From: Embiotoca jacksoni
Taxonomy: Eukaryota; Chordata; Actinopteri; Embiotocidae
NCBI GenBank assembly: GCA_022577435.1
Contig: JAKOON010000009.1
Location: forward strand, 208,501 to 272,500
Direction: 5' to 3'
DNA: 64,000 nt
The translations under genes and the position numbers were made by a program. The stretch's first letter is position 1. Every line of letters begins with the position of its first letter. A model generated the notes under the pieces. The model ran no database searches. It was not told the DNA's origin and saw only the letters and a program-made list of their open reading frames with translations. Shown in pieces: positions 23,936 through 34,206 of this stretch.

Positions 23936-23958
23936 GGGGGGGGGGGGGGGGGGGGGGG
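23936..23958 (+). repeat. poly-G run of 23 bases
   Basis: An uninterrupted homopolymer of 23 G. It is unstable in replication and difficult to sequence, so its exact length may be an assembly estimate. Confidence 0.95.
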
Positions 23959-24339
23959 TTCTGCTTTTCGGAGTCGGTCTGGAAGATTTAAAACGGGGAG
24001 ATGACGATATAAAGCAGATAGGGGTCAGGGCAGGTCAGAACTGGGTCAGGCATGCGTATGAAGTGGATAAGAGTGTGTGTGGACACGGTGGGGGGGGGTA
24101 GTAACTGATAGTAATTCATGTGTGACTGTGCACAGAGGCATCCTGAGCTTGTAGGCATATGTGTAAAAGAGCTGATGTATTTTTTTATGAGCACTTTTGG
24201 CTTAAATTGAAAGTGAAAAAAAAAAATCAGCACTTGGGACAAATTCTTCTTCTTCAAAAAAAAAAGTAGAGGGAGAGATCCAGAGAGGATACGGATGACA
24301 CGCACCACAGATCTTGACCTGTATTCAAAACCCATTATG

Positions 24340-24760
24340 ATGATGTCACGGGCAGGACGGCGTGCCTACGAGCTCCGCCAGGACTCCCGTCGTGCTCCTG
24401 CGCTAACTCGGAGCAGCGCGTTTCAGATTTTCTTCGGTTAGTGTGTTCGTGCAAAATAAAAAGGCAAGACAACGGCTGAGTTAGCGCAGATAGACTGAGA
24501 CTGAAGGAGGAGGGAGGGGAGATGAGGTAGGAAGGGAGGAGAGAGAAGGGAGGTGGGAGGGAGGAGAGAGGAGGGAGCAGCGACTTGCAGAATGAGAACA
24601 GCATGTAAAGATAAACCGATGTGTATCAGTGAGCGCGTGAGAGTTTGGATTTTGTGTGTGCGGCTCGTTCGTCGCCGCCCGGCCGCTTTATCGTGCGGCT
24701 GCACATTGCTGTTGAGCGTTGGAGAGCATTGGTGCGTGTTTTTGGAGATGACAGAGGGGA
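24340..24760. other. CpG-rich sequence with an embedded purine tract
   Basis: CpG-rich flanks (acgggcaggacggcg near 24348; gctcgttcgtcgccgccc near 24663) surround a GGA/GAG-rich stretch at 24490-24585. This is the most island-like composition in the window and could be an untranslated first exon or distal promoter, but no core promoter element or coding start is visible. Confidence 0.3.
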
Positions 24761-27330
24761 GTGATACGAAGGCTGGGTGAAGAGAGAGACCTCCTCCTCC
24801 CCCCCTCCAAACAAACCCCTTCATTCACAGGCCCCAGTCTTTATTTTTCCACAATTTTCCTCTGTTGTTCTGTCTTTGTCTGACTGGGTGCCTGCTTGCC
24901 TTGCCATGCATTTTGGCTGGCTGTGTTTGTCATGGCTGGATGTGAGCTTGGCAGCGATGTGCGTGTTTTTTTCTTTTTTTTCTTTTTTGGAAGCTGCAGG
25001 GAAAAAGAGGGTCGAAGCGGGGGAAGCGATTTAGGGGGAGAAAAAAGAAAGACCGGGGATTGAGAGAGACCTCAGGACGTGGTGTGTTCCACAATATACA
25101 GGCCACGGGCAACAATAGTATTACAAGTATTGGCAACACGGTACGATAGCATTAACAGATTAGTGTTATTTCATAAACTGTGTTGCCTATAGGGTATTGT
25201 AATTCTTACTGTGCTATTCTCAGTGGGTGCAGTAATACACTGGCAGGATTTGAAGTGTTATTTCCTGTGAATGAATGAGTCCGCGTAGCATGGTGGTAAT
25301 TCTGCATTCGACATGAAAAGTGATGAATGATTTTACAGCAAACGTAGAATACAAAGAGCCTGTTTCTTGTTTTTTTGTCCATCCGAATTCCAAGTGTTTG
25401 TATTCTCTTTTAAAATGCAAGGTTGGAGCTCCAGATTGATCAGATATCAGATATTCTTTTAAAGTTTTTGTCATCATTTTCTGGAGATCGGAATCAAAAA
25501 TAGCAGTTGCAGAGATCATGCCTCTTCATTAGCCCCTGAGGAGATTCACTCCTGTTCTCGGTTAAATAGCGCAGTGAGTATTCAACACAGAGAGATGTGA
25601 CGCATATCCTCTGAAACTGCACGGATTGAGCTTTCCAAAAATGGCAGAGAATATAAATAAATAAATATAGTTGTGTCGTAGTTGCACTCTGCATGAAGTG
25701 CTGCATCGAGCGCCACATGCGCTACTCTTATTTCAATAATTTCTAAAGTCCCGATCGCTTCACAACGTGCTGTGTATCAAAATAAACATCGTAACTTACA
25801 CTTTCCGGTGACATCGCTCGTTTCTCTTGAGCGACGAAGCGTTTTCAGCTATTCAAGTTTTAAAATCACAGCTGACCTCTGTACTGTCTCCAACTTACGG
25901 CTGACATTTCATCCCACTTTGTGTGAAAAATAGATAATAATAAGAATGTATCGTGGGCCTTCACGACAGCTGAGTTATGAGCACACATCACAGGGGTGTA
26001 TGCTTTGAATGTGAGTTCCTGGTTTGGCCCCCTGGCCACCAGGAGTCATTCATGACACTTATTTTCTGTTGGGCGCGAAGCACATATTCTTTCAGTCATA
26101 GTGTCCAACAGTAACATGGTTCAGATATTACTAGATTCCAGACGATGTCTTTTTCACAATTATAAAAAAGATATCTCTGCTGACAATATTTTATGGCGAG
26201 ATACATGTAAAAACAACAATTTCATAAATATTTTTTACCCTTTATATAAAGGCTAATATCAAAAATCTCTAAATATTATCGAATTAAGTGATGAAAGATC
26301 TGGATAGCTGAGACTGTCCTGAAAAAAACAAGACATAGCATGAATGTTTTACCCCAACAATGACCAAGATATGAGCTTAAAAGCGAAGGTAGTGAAATCA
26401 CCCTGAAAATAGCCAGGCTCAAAGGTTTTTTTTTTACGACCCCGCGGTCAACAAAGGCAGCAGGTTTAACGTAAACCGTTGTCTGGGCTTATATTGGCCG
26501 AGCTGCGAACACACTGCACAGAATTCAAATGTTTGAGACGAGTCAGGTGATTAAATCAAACGTGTCCGATCGTGATTCTGACTGGAAGGACTAGTCTGTC
26601 GGATTTGGAGGTTAAACACACTGTAAGCCATTTCACAGTTGGTGGAGATCCTGACTTATAGCTGCAGAGTCACAACTTGGCCCGGTGATCGATGCAGCAT
26701 GAGACAGATTAGTAAAAACTGGCAATGAATCGTGCTAATTTTGGGAGCATATGTATTCATCCCACTGGGAAAACTATGAGTCGTTCATGTTGATTTTATG
26801 TGACGTGATATCAGTAAGATCTGACTTCTGTTTTTAATTGATAAAATCATAAAATGATAATAATAAAAAAGGTGTCTGAGTAGACATGTATTTAAATAAT
26901 TTTACCATAAAGCCATGTCTGACTAACATTAGTCCTGCATAAAAAAATGCACCCCCCCCCCCCCCAAAACTCATCTTTTTGCCAGAACGCAGTGAAACAG
27001 CATCAGCTGCACTGGACAAACACTAACATTACCACTCAAAAACATAAATCTACTCTTTACGGTGATTGATGAGAAAGATGTTCTTTTTCATGATGATTTA
27101 CCACAGCAGTAAAATCCTTCCTCATCATATTATAAACCGCAGTGCAGTTTGGTATTTCAGGGAGCTTTTGGTGTTTCCTTGTATTTTTCAATACGTGGCT
27201 GTTTGTGTGTCCAAGAAATCAGCTAAATATGCCTCCGATGAACGTTTTTAACCTCGTTTAAAAGTCCTTGTGTTTTTCTTTATATATGATAGAAGACATT
27301 TCATGAGAAATACTGAATGGCATAGCACAC
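24761..27330. other. unique sequence, no gene seen
   Basis: Mostly AT-rich. It includes a T/C-rich patch near 24965-24990, an imperfect inverted repeat around ggcaacac/gtgttgcc (25132-25139 and 25181-25188) and a C14 run at 26952-26965. No coding exon or RNA gene recognised. Confidence 0.5.
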
Positions 27331-27610
27331 AAAACACGGATTCAGGCAGCCAGGGTTTCTTTCATCACCTCCCAAAAGAACCAATCACGTGACCTGGCAG
27401 GGCGGGGCTTTTCCATATCATGGAGCAGTGGAGAGGTGGGCGGAGATAGAGGCGGGGACTATATTCATAGAGCCACACCATTCAAGTTGTACACCTCGCC
27501 AGGAAAGTTGCATATTTGATACAGCTGACAGTGCAGGAATGGACCATAAAATGACTTCAGGTTTCTATTTCTGCACCAAAACTGCACATAAAGATTGAAT
27601 TCTGCAACAC
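27331..27610. mobile_element. possible dispersed repeat fragment
   Basis: A segment with aaccaatcacgtgacc, gggcggggctttt, ggtgggcggagata and gccacaccattcaagttgta looks, from memory, like a teleost interspersed repeat of the GGGCGGGGCTT type. There is no second copy in this window, so the call is weak. Alternatively it holds GC-box and CCAAT-like regulatory words. Confidence 0.3.
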
Positions 27611-28029
27611 CTGCATCTGTAAAAAAAAATCTCCACCAAATTATAAAAAAAACAAAAAACCCCGATGTAAAACAGTGCTGTAAAAATGCTCAATGAAATG
27701 AAGACGTTGCTGTTGAATGTAAATAGACATCTCCTCTGGTGTCGTTACAACATGCTTTGTCGTTGGCAAACGTAGATGTAATAATAGAGAAGGAGGCGAA
27801 GGATCGAGGGATGGAAGACAACCAAGTGGAGGGGAGGTGGGGGAGGGAGGGGGGGGACTCTGGGCATCTGTCCACCAACTATGTTTTCTGGCACTGTGAA
27901 TACCGTCTTCTGAGTGTAAACACACCACGTACACACTCACGCATGCACACACAGAAAATGGCATCGCCTCGGGCCACGCCTGGCTGGCTCAGGCCCCCCC
28001 ACCCTGTTCTTCCTTATTCTGGATGCTGG
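27611..28029. other. unique sequence, no gene seen
   Basis: A-rich at the left, with a GGA/GGG-rich patch near 27780-27862. No recognisable gene. Confidence 0.5.
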
Positions 28030-28530
28030 TTGTTGTTTTTTTTCCCTTTTCCCTTTTCCCTTTTCCCTTTTTCACCTGTCATATCGGCTTTCTCTTTTCC
28101 TCCGTCTCTATCTATTTCCCACCCTCTCGGAGGCTCTTCTTCCTTTCTGTCCCTGTTTACCTCTTTACAGCCCTCATCTTGTCCCCTCTTGTTTCATTGA
28201 TTCACTTATTTTAATCCCTTTTCTTTTACTCGACTTCATTCTCTCCCGTTTTATTTCTCTCCCTCCCTTTCTGTGTCCCTCATTAAATTTCCCTCCCTTG
28301 TGTTTAAGCTGTCTGTCTCCCTCTCTGGCCCTTGCTCTTCCTCTCCTCTTCCTCTCCTCTTCCTCTCCGGTCTTATTCCCACTTCTGTTTTTTTTTTTTT
28401 TTTTTTTTTCTCTCCTCCCTGTGATCTCACTCATTCATTTTTCTCATCGTGAGCTCCATCGGTCGTTCTCCTTCTCTTCTGTCTTTTTCCGTCTCGGCCT
28501 CTCTTGTCGGCTGCCGGCTCGCCGTGCAGC
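28030..28530. repeat. pyrimidine-rich tract with (CCCTTTT)n
   Basis: It starts with about four TTTTCCC units (28038-28072) and continues as CT-rich DNA with a 21-base T run (28389-28409). Overlapping open frames here encode low-complexity Ser/Phe/Leu peptides only. Confidence 0.7.
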
Positions 28531-29145
28531 GGTTTGTCAGTGATTTCATTAATTCATCAAAGTCACCAGTCAGAGACTTGCAGAGCAACGACTTTACGTG
28601 AATCTTTACTCCGTTCCTCGTGTCTGACTTAATCTCTCCGTCCTCTGTGTGAATTATATTATCTTAAAATGGAGGAAATAAGGTAATAAAGTCAACACAC
28701 ATCTTTAATTTCGATGCTCTCTTGATTTCTGTTTGTAGTTTTGGTGACTTTTCCATTCTGTAGTCATTTCTACACCGCTAAGTCACCTGTCCGTCAAACT
28801 ACGCCCCGCGCTGCGGCTTCTTAATCCTCAGATTGTTTTGCTGTGGTAATGTCAGTTTCTGTGGGCGGAGCTTCTTCCTTTGATGAATGTCACGTTCACG
28901 CCTGCAGCTTTTATCTTTTCTTTATTCCATGCAGGAATGTAAAACACACCTCATTTCCTGGAAAAGCAACGCACGCCTGTAATTTAATGAAATCGTGAAT
29001 CCGTCTCTAAAGTATCCACCTCTCGAACAATGTCACAAACACCGTCACAGTGCTGCGCGGATTTCTGTTTGTTTTTGCAGATAAAGGTGTGAAACACGGC
29101 TAACATGAACTGATACAACGCCTCAGTGCAGTTTGTTTTTTGATA
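28531..29145. other. unique sequence, no gene seen
   Basis: Mixed composition, including gtgggcggagcttc near 28862. Nothing recognised as coding. Confidence 0.5.
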
Positions 29146-29335
29146 TGGCGGCAGCCTCCCTCCCTCCTTCCCTCCCTTCCTCCCTCCCTCAGTCTTTTTC
29201 TCTCACCTATTTTCCCCGTTTGTCTCGCTCCTTTCTCTTCCTGCGCCCATTGTTGTTTTCTTTCTCCTGGTTCTTTACTTCTGCCTCTCTCTCACGCCGG
29301 CTCTGTCTCTCTCTCCTGCTCTGTCTGTCTGTGAT
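29146..29335. repeat. CCTT/CCCT-rich pyrimidine tract
   Basis: CCTCCCTCCCT-type words and CT runs dominate the + strand. Confidence 0.65.
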
Positions 29336-29849
29336 GAAACGGAGGAGGGCAGAGAGCCTTAATGGAGAAATCCCCGAGGAAGGAGTTGGAGAATGAAAGA
29401 AAAGGCCGAACAACGAACTGACCACTTTAGAGCTTATGTCAAACTGGAGTGTCAAAATTCGGTCAGAAATCTTGGCACCAATTGTTTACGATGCAACTGA
29501 CGCTACGACCCTTAAACGCAAAAAACACAAGTTGCAGTCCGGTTATATGATGAACGAAAGCTCCCGAACAGTTCCTAATGGTCTTGGTGCTGAAATGAGG
29601 CTTTCCTCCTCTGGAACGGAGCTGCGGGTCGTAATAAGCTGCTTGAACAGAAGAGCGATGGCGTTATTTTTTGAAGTTAAGTGACTTCCAAAGAAGTGAC
29701 GGAGTTCAGATGACGTCTACATGATGCGAGTTGTTTTTTGGGTGGATGGGTCCATATGACAGCGAGCTTGGATGCAGGAGACCGGTGTTCGCTTTCTGTT
29801 TCCAACCGCAAGTCGGGGGACAGTGTTTTTTTTTTTTTTTGTCTTTCAA
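29336..29849. other. unique sequence, no gene seen
   Basis: Mixed-composition DNA with a T14 run near 29827-29840. It adjoins dispersed repeat D2 and may include more of that element, but copy 1 does not match here. Confidence 0.4.
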
Positions 29850-30072
29850 AATCGTGTTTACCGTTGCCACGACTACAGTTTAAAAGTTTCAGGAAGTTAA
29901 CGCATGACGTGGTTGAAGTCGTCATTTAAACCCAAGTCATTAACCTTCCTGAACCCTAACCGAGTGGTTTCTGTGGTTTGTTCAGGGGCACCGATTTAAG
30001 AAACGGTCATCTGGGTCGTATTTCAAGGTCGTAACAAACGACCCACGTGGTCATTTCAGTTGGAAGACTCGT
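29850..30072 (+). mobile_element. dispersed repeat family D, copy 2
   Basis: Second copy of the element at 9078-9292, same orientation, sharing gtttaccgttgcca, aaccgagtggtttctg, the ggcaccgatttaagaaa segment and ggtcgtaacaaacgaccc. The similarity is patchy, which suggests old insertions. No coding capacity. Confidence 0.5.
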
Positions 30073-30413
30073 TTTTACCAACGGACGTTTCCAGTGGCGA
30101 AGAAAAACCTTTTGATTTCATCTTCTAAGCCGACAAAGACAAGTCCTCAAAAAGATCTGCCGACATTGTGTCATTTCTAAATACAGGAGTAGAATAAAAA
30201 ATGGAGGCTGAATACACCAAGGGAGGGTGTGGCAAAGGACAAAGATGTGTGGTGCACAAATCATGCTTGTGTGTGGATTTAGTTTTCGGTTGAAATCATT
30301 ACATTACCGCTGAATTCATATTGGGTCACAGATTTGCATGAAAATTTAGTTGGAGCCGTTTTGCTCGGTGTGACATGCGATGAGATTGATGTTATCACAG
30401 CGTTTAGGGGGCC
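30073..30413. other. unique sequence, no gene seen
   Basis: Non-repetitive. Nothing recognised. Confidence 0.5.
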
Positions 30414-30428
30414 GAGAGAGAGAGAGAG

Positions 30429-30508
<80 letters not shown>
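30414..30508. repeat. (GA)n microsatellite with two interruptions
   Basis: About 95 bp of GA with single-base interruptions at about 30431 (C) and 30463 (G). A homopurine mirror repeat of this kind can form triplex H-DNA. Confidence 0.97.
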
Positions 30509-30510
<2 letters not shown>

Positions 30511-30734
30511 TTTGAAGCAACAGTACGTACGACAACAGTATAAACTTGTGCCACAAAACACCACCACAAAATAAAATAAAATAAAGACAGCACGTTTCAA
30601 AAGTGGAAACGGGGGGGTGGGGTGGGGAGGTGAGAGCCCGGTGGCTGCTTTCAGGCTCACAGGAGCGATTTTCTCCTTCAATAGGAGTACTTAAGGCTCT
30701 ATGGATTATTAATGGCCTATCTCTGTGGAGCAAC

Positions 30735-31080
30735 ACCCCCCCCCCCCCTCCTCGTTTCTCCTCACGTCACTGTTTTCTCTAGTTTTCTCTTCTCCTACCC
30801 TTCCTGTTTTACTCTCTCTCCATCACCACCTCCTTGGCCTCCTCCTCTGTTTCTATCCTCTCTTCAAGTTCCCTCCTCACTCACTCTTGACCCACCGCTG
30901 CCTCCCGACTTTCTTAATCTTCTTCTTTGTCTCTTCTTTTCAATGCCTGCCTCCGTTTCATCTTCCTGTCCGGCTCCTTTATTCTCTTCCCTCCTCATGC
31001 AGGCGTCCCTGCAGTTCATCTCCGTCCCTCCCGTCCTGCATCTTATTGGCGCCGGGATGTATTTCAGCCTTTTATTGTGA
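30735..31080. repeat. pyrimidine-rich tract
   Basis: CT-dominated + strand after a C run (30737-30748). It yields 122- and 134-codon low-complexity open frames on + and a 161-codon frame on -; none looks like a protein. Confidence 0.65.
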
Positions 31081-32045
31081 CTTTCTCCGTGTGTTTCGTT
31101 CCAGATTTTGGAGGAACAATTTTTCATGAGCTCCTTTACAAAATCAGTGGAATTGGCCGGTGAGGTTCTCACTGCATAACCAGGTTCAAACAAATTGCTT
31201 TTTAACAGGAGGCAGCTCAGACTGGCATCTTTCATTATGCCTCCCGAGTTCATTGCATCATCTGTGCGTGACTTGAGAGCGTGGGCACACGCCGACTCGC
31301 CACCAACCCGCCGTCCTTCCACTTTTAACCTCTTTTGGTAAGAGGACACTACATGTCCTCTCGCTGCTGCTCAGATTACGTCTGCACCTGAATCGCCCCC
31401 ATCACCGGCCTCCTTTGTCTCTCCTCCCGAAGTGTGTGTCCTGTTTTTAAAAAGCCATAAGTGTCCTTTTGCAGCAGTGTTAATGAATTGTTTATGAAAA
31501 TCTGCTTTCAACTCTCCGTTGCTGAAGAACCTCTAAAATCCAGCAGAGTACTGGGTCGAAAACACGCTATGTTCTCTTTATAAATATCTGTTTCTCTGGA
31601 GTTTGTTTGTTTGTTTACATCATTTTCAACAATAGTCCTTCCAACATATTGAAGAGTCTTTTTCTGTGGGTTTGCTGCACCAGTTCAGGCTCGCTGTCAT
31701 TCTCGTATCAGAATATGCAATATCAGCTCACTAATGGCCTGATACGGGTTGCGTGGAATAAAAATGAGCTTTGGGACCGACAATTTATTATGTTATCTCC
31801 TGTAGTGTGTCATAGTTTAGACAAACAATTCAGCCTGTGCTGTAGCTCACCGTGCCCCAGTGGAAAGCCTGAAGCAGGACAGCATTTTGTGTCTTCTGTC
31901 TTCTAGTTTGAAAACTATACATTGACGTTCCTCGTCCCAGACGTCTGTCTCTGGTCCGTCCTCTATGTCAAACAAGTTGCTAAATACCTCAAGCTGTGAT
32001 TGGTCGGGGTTCAGTGTGTTGATTGGTCTCTTTACTTCCAACCGA
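31081..32045. other. balanced unique block, candidate conserved element near 31650-31860
   Basis: Non-repetitive, with even composition around tctcgtatcagaatatgcaa, actaatggcctgatac and ataaaaatgagc. The octamer-like atatgcaa and TAAT words are compatible with an enhancer. No coding exon is recognised. Confidence 0.25.
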
Positions 32046-32140
32046 GTATCACGGCAAAGCGTGAACTAGACACACTTTGGGCTGTCTAGGCGTGAAAGTT
32101 ACATGTTTTCTTGTATCTATTTCACGCTTTGCAGAGATAC
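32046..32140. other. imperfect inverted repeat, 28-nt arms, about 95-nt hairpin
   Basis: The left arm (32046-32073) and right arm (32113-32140) are complementary at 24 of 28 positions around a perfect core gcaaagcgtgaa/ttcacgctttgc. A 39-nt loop separates them. A competing smaller hairpin (ctagaca 32066-32072 with tgtctag 32083-32089) uses part of the left arm. The size and near-continuous pairing would suit a microRNA precursor or a very small foldback element. I cannot match the arms to a known microRNA. Confidence 0.6.
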
Positions 32141-32846
32141 TGGGTCCCTACTTCATGATGGCTTAATATAGTGGACAAATACTGTGTTCCTGCATTAGTG
32201 GTTTTATTTTGGTTTAATAGCGCTGGCATCACTGATATGAACTATCACTGTGGAATGTTTTGTTTTTGTAATTAGGCCTGTAGCTACTGATTATTCTCAT
32301 TATAAATTAATCTCTTGAGTTATTATTGGATTACTGGTTAAACTGTTGTGTGTGTACAAATAATAAAAAAAAAAGAGCCAAAATTAACTTCACAGAATAT
32401 GAGAGCCCCGGGTCACTCCCTCAAATTGCTTGTTTTGTCCGACCAACAGTCCGATACCTCAAAGAATTCAATTTCCAAAAGTTGAAAACGAAGCTCAACT
32501 GTGAAGCTTTGTTTGAAGAATTACTAAAGAAGTTACTGAAAACTGTTGCAAATTGATTTTCTGTATTCTACTGATTTGTTGTTGCAGGTCTAATTACAAA
32601 AACAAGTTTCTGATTGGTCATATTAATCTACAAACGCAGCAGACATTAAAAACTACGAGCTCTGTAAATTGACAAGTGAATGAAAGCATTTGTCTTCGTA
32701 TTTACAGTCTTGACGGAGTCGCCTGTAGCTTTTAATCCGAGTTTCTCTCCGTTAAACAGTCATTTAGTTTTTCGGTAAAGGGGTAAATTGGAGGTTATGG
32801 TCTCGGTTTCTTTCTGTCGCTCAGCAGTCCAATTTTTCACCACTGC

Positions 32847-32847
<1 letters not shown>
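32141..32847. other. unique AT-rich sequence
   Basis: No gene or repeat recognised. Confidence 0.5.
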
Positions 32848-32911
<64 letters not shown>

Positions 32912-33240
32912 TCTCCCCCTCTCTCTCTCGCTCGCCCTCGCCCTGTCCATTTTGTCATTTTACCAACACTTCCTCTTCCCCTCATTTTGCTGCCTCTCTC
33001 TCTCCATCCCTCTCAGTGGCTCAGCTTGTCAGTCCATTTTGCTTGTTTTCTCTAAGCCATTCCCTCTTTAGCAGAGATGCTCTTAAGCTCCTTGTTTCCC
33101 TCCTCCTCTTTGCCTCGCTCTCCATCTGAGCAAATTGCTTTGGACGATGCATCCAGGTTGAAGTGTCCTAGTTTCTTCTCTCCTGCCTCCCTCCCTCCCT
33201 CCCTCTTTCCTCTTGTGTCCTTTTCTTCCCTCTTGCCCAT
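32848..33240. repeat. (CT)n array grading into a pyrimidine-rich tract
   Basis: A CT dinucleotide array of about 60 bp (32850-32906) grades into CT-rich DNA and CCCT repeats at 33187-33205. A purine-rich stretch (33245-33375) follows immediately. Confidence 0.85.
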
Positions 33241-33244
33241 CTCT

Positions 33245-33375
33245 GCATTTATTTCTTCAGATGGGAAGACAATGAAGAGGAGTGAATGAGAGAGGAATCA
33301 AGGGAAAGGTCAAGCAAGAGGATGAGGGTGAGAGTAAAACAAATAAGAGGATAAGAGGAGAGGAAAATAGTCTTA
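33245..33375. repeat. purine-rich tract
   Basis: A/G-dominated + strand (gagagaggaatcaaggg, gaggataagaggagagg). It abuts the preceding pyrimidine tract, so strand bias switches sharply near 33243. Confidence 0.6.
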
Positions 33376-34165
33376 AAGGGCTAAAAATCAAGTTTCTGTC
33401 AATACGCCTTGTCGCCTGCTGGAAGAGGATTGGTGGCAGTTTTATCTCGTCACGAAGCAGCACCGCTGAGCTCCTCAAAGTGGGCGTCTGCTGTTCATCT
33501 GCTGACTAAGAGGTGTTTCATCTAGTTTCTGGATTATAAAGAACAGGAACAAATTAAAAGTTAAAGGAATGGCTCAAGATTTTGGGGAAAAAAAACGCTT
33601 AATAATTTGCAGAGATTTAAGAAGACTGGTCAAAAGCAAATCTTGTGCTCGGTCAAGAAATAGTTAATCACATGACTCCACACACTAAAACCCACAAATG
33701 GTCATTTTTACACTTCAGCTTTTGTGCAGATTAAATTAATGATGTTATAATGCACTTATTACAGATCTTTGGCAGATTCTTGGAGGCAGATTTCTGTTAT
33801 CTTTGGGCAGAACTAAATGAGCTGTTTCCTCCTGCTTCCACTCGTTACGCTAGGCTAACTGTTTTCTATCTGCAGCTGCATATTTGATTTATATATTCTA
33901 TATTTTTATAGATGTGATAGAAGTGGTATCAGTCTTGTGACTTGCAGCAAACAAAGCAAATTCATCAAAAATGATAAACCCTGCCTGGTCACACCTCAGA
34001 CTGCACTCTTTGTTTGTGAATAGAGAGAGGGGACACGATGCAAAGCAAAATCGAACACCTTTTTCTTTTTGTGGTTTAAATCAAAAATAGCTGCAGATAA
34101 AACTCCCTGCAACAGCCAGAGCGCTGCTGACATTTCTTTTGCGAGAGAAAATATGACCCATTGTT
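33376..34165. other. unique sequence, no gene seen
   Basis: AT-rich, non-repetitive. Nothing recognised. Confidence 0.5.
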
Positions 34166-34206
34166 AAAAAAACCAACAAAAAAAACCAACAAAAAAAACC
34201 AACAAG
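34166..34206. repeat. short (CCAACAAAAAAAA)n minisatellite
   Basis: About three copies of a 13-bp A-rich unit beginning CCAAC. Confidence 0.85.

Noticed and set aside
25132..25188. Inverted repeat ggcaacac/gtgttgcc as a hairpin gene
   Set aside because: Only 8 bp pair cleanly and the flanking similarity is weak, far below the hairpin at 32046.
30864..31349. 161-codon open frame on - and overlapping 122/134-codon frames on +
   Set aside because: Several long frames on both strands over the same pyrimidine-rich tract point to composition, not coding.
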